In this document: piece after piece, positions 26,501-38,500 of the stretch | Position numbering within the stretch: position 1 is the stretch's first letter | How the letters are laid out: the number at the start of each line of letters is the position of its first letter | NCBI RefSeq assembly: GCF_004027225.2 | Contig: NC_044290.2 | Span: forward strand, 3,426,906-3,490,905 | Length of the DNA stretch: 64,000 nt | DNA from: Strigops habroptila | Taxonomy: Eukaryota; Chordata; Aves; Psittaciformes; Psittacidae | Direction of reading: 5' to 3' | The notes under the pieces: generated by a model | What the model saw: the letters and a program-made list of their open reading frames with translations, nothing else | The model's database searches: none | Told to the model about the DNA's origin: nothing | Program-made: the position numbers and the translations under genes

Positions 26501-29500
26501 ATAGTCGGTTACTCCCATTCCACGCTTGTCCATTTCCACCTTCTTTTCCAGCAGAGCACCTTCACAGAAAAGGGAAATGTATTGAAAAAGGCAACACAAA
26601 GACAATGGATTGGCTATCAGCAGTTCAGAGAAGTAGGTTTTGCTTAAGAAAGCAAAAGCGAGAAAATAAATATTATCCATAATCTGGATAAGATTAAACT
26701 CTCAGACTCATGAATGGTTCCTGTGTTGATTTACAGGAAGAAAAAATTACTTACACAGATACTTACTCATGGCCTGATCGAGATTCATATTGTTGCTCTT
26801 CAAGGCCTCTTCTGCTGGCTCTCTCTGTCAAACATACAAATTATGTTTAGAGAAAAAATATCCATGCTTATATGGTTTCAAAGCAAACAGAGAAAACAGA
26901 GAAGTCTCTTAAGTGTTGAGTTTCGTATTTACTCAGCAGCACAAATAATGTCTGTGCACACTTTCTTTTCTGTTTTCAGCAATTCTCACAATCAAGTTTC
27001 AGTTTGTCAAGTAAGTAACAGATCTAGAAGGTCAAATCCTACTGTTCTGTTTAAATCCGTCTTCCCATTTTCTACGGGCAACTTAAATATCACTAAAATA
27101 TGCCTTCCTCTAAGAAAACCAAATCAGCTATACTATAACCTTATCTGTTTAGTAAGGAAAGGGGAACAGGACTGTTAACACCTGTTTTATGAAACTCTGA
27201 ACTTCATCTCTAAATGTCATCATGCGAAGCGTATCATCGAGTGATCTCAGAGAGCACTCTAGTAGCTTACGGTGGAGATTTCTGAAACTAGAATAATCAT
27301 AGGATCATGGAATGATTTAGGTGAGAAGGGACCTTAAAGCTCATCCAGTTCCAACCCTTCCACTAGAGCAGGTTGCTCCCAAGCCCCTGTGTCCAACCTG
27401 GCCTTGAACACTGCCAGGGATGGGGCAGCCACAGCTTCTCTGGGCACCCTGTGCCAGCGCCTCAGCACCCTCACAGGGAAGTCTAAATAAAATGAAACGT
27501 CTAAATGCAGGTAACAGAACTACTTCCCAGCCTGAAGAATAGACTGAAGATCTTTTTGTGGCTACAGTCTGAAACACTGTCAGTCAGAAGCTACCAAAGC
27601 TGGGCCATGGGTGTTCTGTCTGTGAACACTACTCACAGGGAAGCCCATGTCTGTGAGCTGTTTTATCAGACGGTTCATGATCCAGGCCTCATCTTGCTTG
27701 TTAGATGTCTTCATGCCCTTAGTAAATAAATTGGGAGATTCCATTAATGGTCTGGTTCCCACGTTCATACTAGTGAGATGTACATAAAATAGATGGTAAG
27801 TTTTTCATATTAATAATACATGCTACTGAAAGATGTATTAGTACATTAATTTAGAAAGGATTGAAGAACCCTCCGAACAACGTAACTATGATTCTCTTCC
27901 CCCACAAAGTGTGCAAATTATATCTCAGCTGAAGAGGTGTTCAGTGTACTATTTAGTATTTGATTGGCTCACCACTGAATTAAAGCCACCTTTGAATTTA
28001 CAAATTTCATTTTAGTTAAAGTTTCTGAAATAGTACAACACTTCCTGAAAAACATTCCCAAAACCAAGTTTGCAACCTTGAAGTTAAGAATGTTACTCAG
28101 TGTATTTTCTTAAAAACAAACAAGAGCGTCTAGATAAACACCTTTAAAAGATCTCTGTGCAGCTTTTCTATCACAAAATCCTTAAGAAGTCTCTTCCTTT
28201 CAGTTCTCCAGAAAGTACCAAGGGACAAGCGTGGATTTGTTTTGGGCTGCGGACAGTACAAGAAACAACCATACTTGATCAAATCACTGTCCTAACTGTT
28301 GGCTAATGGAATAACAAACAAACTGGCTAAATGCATTCCCAATTCCTTTAAGTTACAGCCTGGCCTTGTCCTGAAATAAAGACTGCAATGGAAAACTTCC
28401 TAACATAGAAGTATGTTCCTGATGGAGTGCAGCATTAATACAGGTTTGCTTTGTTCTCATACCAGTACAAAACTTACAATGAGCAAGTTAAGAAATACAA
28501 ATCACAAAATAGGAAACAGGTATTTTTTGTTGAACCATTTCATCACAAACTACTGTTTGCTTTTCTACCACCATGGAAAGTGTCTGAAAGCCCCCTTACC
28601 ACTTTTTGTTTCTGTTAATACATTATCATTTTACAATACATGAAAGCTTTAAAACTTACAGAAAACAAAAGCAACAACAAAACCTCCCAAAGCATCTGAC
28701 GTGCTTAAAGTCAAAGCTCTCCCGTTTTCCCTTGGAAACAAGGTACAAAGTTCTCCCATTTTCCCCTGGAAACAAGGTGCAAAGTTCTCCCGTTTTCCCC
28801 TGGAGACAAGGTAGGCTGTACTTGAACCACTGTAGTGGCAAGCTGTCTTCGTGTTCAGGTATCAGAGGTCTAATTTAAGAGTTCAGGTGTAATGCAACAG
28901 AACAATTACTCTAGAAATGTTACACTAATTCCACTCCTTTTCAGAAAGTACCTTGATTTTTGTCTTACCTTTTGAAGTCCTTTCTTCGGGGCATTCCCCC
29001 AGGAATTACAGGAGGAACTGCTCTCTTGTGAAGCAGTATTATTCCACATATCTCCTTCTTCATCTTCCCACTGACTAGTACTGAGATTCACTTCATCCCC
29101 ACCACTGCCCCAGCCTTCTTGCATAGATTTTGAAGCTGGAGGGAAAAGAAAGAGGAAGAAGAAAAACCTTATTCAATTTCCTGCAAAATTAACAGGAATA
29201 TCTTTTTATGCCATATCCAGTATGTTAACATCTGAGTATTTTCAAGAGGTACAGAGATTCATCAAATAGCTTAACTGGTATTAAACGATAAGGATGCCTT
29301 CTTTGAAGCTAACAAAAAAGAAAACTTCTCTGAATACTTCAGAGAAGAAAAAGTTCAGCAACAGCAAGTCTTGCTTTGTACTGAACTGTGGTCATGGTCA
29401 TTCCCGTCTCCTAGTAACAAGGAACCTAAAGTATGACCATACACTTGCTAAGTGCTATTTTGCTTTCAATGAATCTCAGCATTTTAAACTGCCACATTCT

Positions 29501-32500
29501 TCCCATGAATAAAACCAAATTTCAAGGTCATTAACGGTCAGAAACTCAATTCCCACCTCAGAAGAATGGAATCTGAAAGGACACATGGGCTGCAGGGAGC
29601 ACCTCACATTCAATGACAAGGTTTTGTCACCTCATTCTGTTTTATTCTGTTTGCTCTGTTCAAAGCTGGGATTACTCATCTTAAGACCTTCTCCTTGTTT
29701 TATGTTTTCTGGGCCTTTTAACTCCTTCTCAGTGAAGTATTTTGCAGGAGTGAAAAGTAAAGACTTCCACAACCAAAGCAGAAGTCTAAAGCATGCACAG
29801 TCGCCTTCAGGGCACTTAGAGACAGGGCATTTTTATTAAGTAACATTAGTTGGGAACTGTGAAGCAGTCAGTCTTTCAGGATGTTCCTGAACCTGTCAAC
29901 AGCTTTAACAGCTGGAGAAGACATCCCTTCCCTCAGTTTAACCAAACAGTGAGGTTGTCTAGGTGTCCTCATGTGTTGCTTTTCCTTTATCTTGACTGAG
30001 CTCAGTTGCTTCTCAACCCAGTACAGGTTTCTTTTAGGCACCTAGAAATAAGTACTATTCACACTCTTTTGCAGTTTCACTGTTCCCTGCATCTCTACTA
30101 TAATCCTTCTGCAGTACACAAAAATACTCTAAGGAATGCCTTTAAATTTATTGACTTGATGCACTGTATTCGTATTTTTGTATTAATGTGGTATGTGGAA
30201 TAGCAACATTCTGAGACAGCTAATGCTGTTTTGAGAATGAAATGATTAAAACAGGCTCTGATTTAACTGCACAAAAATCCAGAAGTGATGTTTAAAAATA
30301 CTGGCAGAGAACAGAGGCACTTTGCCCTGTTTTTCCCCATCCTCTCATGGCAGTGAGGTCCACGCACGTACCTGGTTTGCACAGTGCTGGGGCAGCAGCT
30401 GGAGCATTTGTTCTTCCGTATGTCCCTGCCGACTCGGCAGGATTATCTCCCCACCCTGTACCACTGCTGGGGGGTTTCCCCCATGCTGAAGTGCCATTAT
30501 CAACTGCAGCAGAAGGGGATGACGGCTCTCCCCAAGAAGCTTCGGTCTTTGTGTGGACAGCAGGCATTTCTCCCCAGCCTGCTGAAGCAAGAGGAAGGAG
30601 AAAAGAACAGTGACAAGAGGAAAGGTTTCTTCCATCAATACTTTCAAAGATGGACAACTTATTAAAGAAACAGCATGAACCAGTAAGCAGACACAGTGAC
30701 TCTAATTAAGCATATGAAAATAAAATCCCTTTGATTTGGTCTCAAAAGTCTTTTTCTTAATCAATACCAAGTTGGCAAGACAGAAAGAGTATTTATAACG
30801 TAGCTGGAAGCAGCCTGGCTGCCACGTGAGCACCAGACCTGGTCCCAAGGGAGCAGCTGTGTACATCGGGAATACTCCGAGCAGACCAAACAGGGCTTGG
30901 GAAGCACACACAGCAGTATGAGCATTCAGGAGACCTGGACCCAAATCTGAGCTGGGCCTTGCCTCCTGAAAGATTTTAAACTATTTTAGCTCCTTTTTAC
31001 TATTTATACATTCTAAGACCTCTTTTCTCATGCCCTACAAAGTAGGATATTTGTTACCACTTTCCACATAGATTATATGTTGCATGCACTCCTTAAAGCT
31101 TTTATTACAGCTTGTGGTTGACTGTGTTCCCTACGTACCCCTTCATCACTGAGCCTCTACATTATAATAAATATGACTTTTAAGGAGAACTAAACAAGAC
31201 TGCAATTAAAACCTATAGTCAAATCATGAGGAACGGCAGGTAGAAGCCTTTGTTTTCCTACAGAGTATTATTTTAACTCACTGAAAGACGTAACCTACTC
31301 TAAAGAAACCTTCTTAGTCTGGCTTGGCTTGAATGTAATGCGCTTAAATCCATATGACACCGATTTTAGCACTGAAGTTGAATGTGCCAGGAACAGCCAT
31401 ACAGCTAGTAAGTCCTAAAGAGCAACACAGCAAAAGTGCAAACTGAATTTAAAACAACCATTACCTCTTAAAAAAAAAGGTGTTTGGTTTTTTTTCTGAA
31501 GAGACAATCTGGATCATAGATGGGAGTTCGAAGCACTTTTTAACATACCAAGCAGACAGATACGTAACAGGCAAGAAAACAAAAGTTTTACATACACCAT
31601 ACCTGATATTAACCCATTTTTCTATAATTATCACAAAAAGCATTCCATTCCAACCACGACCTCAATAAGCATTGCAGAATTCAGCCTGCTTGAAATTTCC
31701 ACTGTTAACTAGGCTGTTAATTCAGGAACTGGTTGTCTTTTTATTGGAGATGAATATTAAGAAGGCTGGGTATTTCATAATCTAAGCACTAGATGCCTAC
31801 TTTGCTGCAGCACTATTCCTTTTTTGCTTCCTGATGCTATCTGTAAAAATACTCTTGAAAGGATTCAAAGAGCAGAAACGTAACATTTCCTACACAAACC
31901 GACACCTGGGGTAAGTAGGCAACAGCAAGGAAGTTGCACAAAAGAACTTTCTTTAAGAGTACCTTGAAATACATTAAACTAAGCAACAGTGTTTCAGTGA
32001 GCACTAAGTCTTTGCACAACTTACTGATTTTCACAGGATTTCTGTACTAGAAACTGCAGGCAACATATGTGGCCAATAATAACTCCAACACTGGCTAGCA
32101 GAGAAGAAAATTCCTTTCAAATAGATGGGCTCAGATCTGCCCACCGCTCCGGTGTTCCCGTATTACAGATTTATTTTAGGCTCTATTTCCTAAAGCGACT
32201 GCAGATCTCTCAGATACGGATCAAAGTGCATATGGCATAAAACACAACCAGACTAAGCCTACGTGTTCAGGAACATGCAGCTTAATAAAGCTCCTTCACT
32301 ACCAGCAACGTTCATTGTGGTTTAAAACATACTCCTGAAACAACCCTAAATTTCACCTTCTCAGTAAAGTGCTTTCCATTTGAAACAAAAATACTGTGTT
32401 CTAACCTCTACCAACCTATCTTATATTTCTGTTTATTTTGTGTACAGGAGGCAGACTCACAGAGACACATGTGTACATATATAAATGAACCTCTACTTAA

Positions 32501-35500
32501 CACTTCCTTGGTGTTGCACCTAAAACACTTCTTCAAGCCGCCCGCTTGTACCTTGAAGCCAACTTTATTTAAGGAACACTTTATTGGAATTTCTGCCTCG
32601 CTACTCAGGGGGTAACCTAGTCAGACAACTGCGTGTATTTAATCACAATGGCATCTGAAAAAGATTAACTGCAGGCAAATGAAACCGAAAACAAAACATC
32701 TCTAAAGCACCCACAGGAATACAAATACCAACAGAGCGTAGAATACTGATATTCCCCCGAGCTCGTGCAACCTAGACTGGAAACTCAAAGTAATTCAGTT
32801 TATGAAATCAACCTTAGAGTACAAAATTCATACACTAAAAAGGCAAAGTGTGCTAGGTTGTAGGATAAAAACTCCATAAGAACTGGTCCTTGTGTTCCCT
32901 TTACTATAAACTCAACAAAGTTGATTAAAGACCACAGATGTGTAATGTCAAAGTTATTTCGAGTTAAGTGCTTTAAATGCACTGAGGAGTAAATAAGACG
33001 GGATTACAAATAATGAGGGAGCCAGCCATTGCTAAAGAGAATACGTGCAAATACATAAAAGCAGAAAAAAATGCATCACCTACAAGTTTTCAAAAGTATA
33101 TTAACAGAGCAAATGAAGCGCAGGGAATGAGTAAATCAAACCTGAAGGCTGCTGGAGAAATCATTTGTGTATGTGAATTCCAGAGTACTCATCAGGTACA
33201 AACCTGCTCTTCCCTCTGTGTCAAGTACCTGCGGTCTTCACGTTACTGTATGAATACATCCATGTCTCTGTGCTGCCTTTCCATGACTCCATATGACTAC
33301 TTTAGAAATTTTAAAAAGGTCAATAAAAATACACTTGGGAGTGAATGCTGCAAATCCTACAGGTGAAAGAAGACATTTCCTTTGTATTCTCCAAAGGACT
33401 TTCTTTTCTAAACAAGGTTTTTCCTCATTTTTTTTTTTTCAATAACCCAGTATGTTCCACATTTGAAACAGACGCGGGTGGAATATTAGTTCAAAGATTT
33501 TGTAGTCCCAACAGCTTGTCTCTAGCAGCGTGATGCTTCCCAGGGTTATCACACACCTCACCATAAGGGCAGCTCGCAAACGGCTTTACAGGGGGATCGA
33601 ATGAAGGCAAAGAAGCTACTTTTAAACTCCTTTACATGGCTGTTTGGAAGGAAAACACCTTCACAGGGATCTCCAAACCTGAACCCACCTCATGTTTTCA
33701 AAAATACTGCTCACAGAAGGCTTATTTTCTTTATGAAAATAATACTCATTTAGGCTTTTCCTACAGCTCCATGCCTCCGCAACCACCCAGATCTGCTGCA
33801 TGTTATTTTGCAACAGAATGTGCTCTGTTAAAGGGTTCTCTGGCAAGAAAAGTGAGGTTTTAATACTGAAGTTTTAAAATACTGTTCAAATTGCAAGAAA
33901 CAAAAAGATCACAGCGAGTAATAAACATGGACACATTGGCAGAGCTTTGTTTTATAGAAATAAAAACATAATTAACATTGGGCCACAGCCAAGAGGAAAT
34001 CCTCAAGGGAAAGTGAAATGCTAACTAAGCTGTGGCAGGATGCAGTTGTTTTCCCTCAAAATAACCCTATAGCCATTTGGATGGCAGGGATTGTTTTCCT
34101 TGAAGTTGTTTGGCCTGTGATAAATAGCAGAGCATATGACTACAATACAGGCAACCCAAATATTAGAACCTGATGTCGATGGAAAAGGAAAAAATTAGGT
34201 AGAAAAGAAATTGTTTACTAAATAGTCACTCGTTAATCTGCTAATAATAGAAAAGAAATAAGCTATGGGGGTGGGGAGGGCGTAAAAGGGAGGGGTTTTT
34301 TTATATATATATATATGTCACCTGTAACCCTTAACATTTGAAGTCTTCGTTTTTTGAAAGGCATTGCAGTTCACGTGGTGGAGCTCCATGATTTAGGGAA
34401 GCATTAGGGAAGCTCTCATTTGGCTTTCAGCACTGAGATCAACCTTGTGCAGAAATGGAGGGCAGGTTCCTCAGGATCACTTGGCTGTTCCCAGAACCTG
34501 GCTGTTAGAGGGCTGAGCACAGGGTTTTAGGTTTTTACATGAGCATCCTAACGGAGCTCAAAGGTGATCTGGTCTCAAATCCATTCTGATTAAAGTTCAA
34601 AGTAAAGAAAACACATCACTTGCATTCTCTGCTTCACAGCAATTACATGCTACGAATGTCACAGAAGTTGCCACCAAGACAACAGCACAGGAATGTAAAA
34701 GGAGCAGATGATGCTCAGAGCTTTCAGAAGTCCTGAATTTCAACCTAACATCTCCAGAGGGAAGCTTACATTATGTTTTGCTGTTTCTTTTCTCGGTGAG
34801 GATGGGTGGCTGGAAACCCGCCAGGCTCTAACCACCTAATGGGAACAGGAAAGCATCAAGTCCACCCTTCAGCATTTGGAGGAAGGACCTTGTGCTGTCT
34901 GGGATCCAAACCCCTCTCTTTTAATCATCCCTGCTTGCAAAACCTTTTCTCACTTCTTATTCCCATTGTATCAAAGTTGCAAGAGTTAAAAGTGCTACTA
35001 AGAATTATGCACAACTAATTCAGATAAAAATGAAATCTAAATCCAAACCACTACACTGGCTTTCTGCTCGTCTTCCTAAACAACTCACCAGTGCTTTGGT
35101 ACCAAGCTCCTATAGCCAGAAAGGACAACATTTATCACATTATCCACATACCACCCTTTTTTTTTGACAGAAAAAGGAATTCCTCTGAGCATTATGTATT
35201 TTCAACAAGTGCGTCCCAACATCTGCTTCCCATCAATAGCTTTTAAGTTCTGTATTCAAAGAACTTTGAGACCTTCTGGGGATGGGTGACAACTTGAATA
35301 ACAAGACTGCAACTTGGCCTCTACTTCTAAACTAATACAGTATAAACACAGAACCCAAAAGGGGCTGCTGCTCCTTTGTGAACAGCTAACTAGTGCTGTA
35401 CAGCAGAATTAAAATCCACTTCTTTGCTTTCAGGATGTGTGACTGCCATCTTACAGCTACACAACACTTACACAGGAACAGAATCCATGTTTCCTTATTC

Positions 35501-38500
35501 AGCATATTCCTTGAATAACAAGGAATCATAAAAATGATTGTCAAAGCACGCCATACCCATGCAGAAGACAAAATGCCAGTGGTAACTACTTAGTTCCTGT
35601 GTTGTAAGATCTTAGATAAGCACGTAACCTGTGCCTTATGGCACAGCCTTTAATTACACAATCATGTTTTGCATGGAAATACTGTAGATGGAAAATAATT
35701 GTTGTTGGATGAAATGTGGCTGTGGATTAAAGAAGTCCCCTGGCTACAGGATTCTTGTCTCCCTTACTATAGAGGTTGGAAATGCATAGCCAACAGGATG
35801 GGGACTTGGAGTAGGAAAAAATAAGGTTTAACAGCACGACACCAAACTGCAAGCCCAGGCCTGTGTCACTGGAAATCCACTCAGGACTCACTTCTCATCT
35901 CTCAGCTGTCCCAGGTGGGACATGATCCATAGATGTTTGAAGTCTGTGCAGATTTGCACAAAGACCAACAGGATACTGCTGTACAGCTGCTGGGTGCTGG
36001 AGATGTTAAATCAGGTCTCCTGCACTGTGAATAAGGAAGCTGATAGGATCTGTTTAAATGGTATTCTTTGCTCTCTCTCTGTGTAACATAAGCACATGAC
36101 CCCACTGTGGCCCTCTTGGGCACAGTCAAAAGTACAGATGGGCGTAACACATAAAGGCTCAGGGGATTGCTCCTAGCTTCCAGCTGCAGACTCAACAATA
36201 ATCCTTCAAAACAGCCCCAGGTATGGCTTTCAGATCCGTACCTATGTGCACAACTGTACGTAAGCAAAAATACACAAGAAGCCTAACTTAATGCCCTCAA
36301 TAACTTGATCTAAATTTTAATATCAGAACCCTATTTTAAACTGTCTTCTGTTGGTTTTGCTTTAGGATCTTCAAATCCTTCCAATTAACATTTCTGCAAG
36401 ATGCACAAGACCGTCATTTTAAGGAGTAGATGGTTACCATTAATCAGCAGTTCTCTGATTGCACAGACATTACTTCAAAGAAATCCTTCCTTTGCTACCA
36501 TCTATTCACCAGAAGAATTGCCGTAGATTAGCACTAGCTTTTAAATTCCATTTTCAACATCTGAAGGACTCAGAACAGTAAGTTCTGCACCTCCCCTCCT
36601 CTGCAAGGTGTTAGATTATTTGAGCAGCATTAACAATACATTGTTGTATACAAACAGTCTGACAAGCACCAATGTAATCATCCAAAAATCAGCTTACTGG
36701 AAAAAACTCCACCAAAACCCTACTTCCGTGATCTCTCCGCTACAATTCAGAAATTGGAATCGTCAGTCTCATGGGTAAAGTTTTAAATATGGATGAAATA
36801 CGTGTCAGGTAAATGGATTATAGAGCACGTATGTCAGACTGATCAAGGACAAAGCTATTTAAAGATTTCTCCTCCTGAAGCACGTGTTATTTTATTACAA
36901 TAGATACTCTCAACCATTAAAATATTTGACCACAGCAGGGAACAGGAGACTATTTTAAAACAGATATTACAGTAAGTTTTAATTACTTCAAAACATCAAA
37001 GAGAAAAATGATGGAAATAAGAGAACAAATCCCACTTGTAAAAAAACATGGTGAAAAAGTCAATATTTAGGCACGACAAAGACGAAACAGAAACTTGGAG
37101 ACAAAAATCAGATGAAGAATTTCAAAGAGCACTGCAAGACTAGATTTATTTTGAGAAGTCTGTGGTCATGATATAGAGCAGAGCTCCCAGAAACTTTTAT
37201 TTCAATACCTCCCCCTAAGCGGTTTCCTCTTTTTCCCCATTTCTATTCCCTGATGCTTGTCTACAGCAGTACTCTGTCTTTGATCAGAAAAATACCTAGA
37301 TGCCTAAAAACTTGTCTTTGGAACACAGCTGAACTCAGAATAACTTTTCCCAGCCAGCCTGAATATTAACATCTTTAACCAATCTGCCTTTATGAGAATC
37401 ACATACAAGTCCAGGGTACTACCCATGCTTGAGACCCGAAGTACGGAAGAGAATCACTTCTTCATAACAGACAACAGCCTGAATTCATGCAACCCTTAAA
37501 CCACATCTGGTGCCAAGACATACAGGATGCAGAAAAGAAACAGATGCATTCTGCCTGAACAAGGACCGAGCAAGGGTACAAGAAGATAAGAGAATAAAGG
37601 TTAGCCAAAAGGCCCCAAACTCTCCAAGGGTTGAATTCAAAGAAAGTGCTAAGTAACAGTGGAAGAGCTGACGAAATAAATATGGATCAACCGTCTAAGG
37701 ATCCAGCACATTACTGACCAGATACTGTTTCAAGCCTTTCAAGGACTATGGAATTCTGCATGTCAGGTTCGATGGGTGCTGTTGTCCTCAAGATAAGAAG
37801 TTAATGCTGTTTCAGAGTATACAAATAAACTCACTGTATGACATAAATATTTCTATCTTTAATGTATAACCACAGTCAGACAACATTCAGTAATCTGTAT
37901 AAAGCATGTTATAAAACCATTTTCATACCTGGACCAAGCAGCGGGGACCGGTTTGGCTGGGCACTTGACTGGTGCGATGGCTGAGGTTCAACCATGTTGG
38001 TGTTGATAATGGTGCTAGTGGTGGTGGTATTGGTTGTGGTACTGCTCTGAATTATAGGATTATTTCTATCCCACATGTTTACAGTCTTGTTGTTGTTGTA
38101 ATTTGGGTCGCCCCAAGCTGAGGTACCATCATCAATTTCCATCTTGCGGCGAATGGACGGTGGAGATGGCTCTTCCCAGCCAGTTGCCTCACAGTTCTCT
38201 TTTTGTTTGGCTGGCACTGGCCCACCAACCCACCCTGACCCCGTCTGTTTGACAGAAGCAGCTCCTCCCCAGTTACTTACATTGTTGTCCTGGGGTTTAT
38301 TAGCCCAGTTTTGTTGGGGGCTTGGCTTTAAAGATTCCCCCCAACTTGTACCTGTATTAGCCTTGCTGTTTGTGCCATTTCCCCACCCATTGGTCCCAGA
38401 CCTCGTGGAATCATTCCAACCAGACCCTGATCTACTGTCAGAATCCCATCCAGATCCATTCTTCTTCCCATCACCCAAGTGTCCAGGAACAGATGATGAA

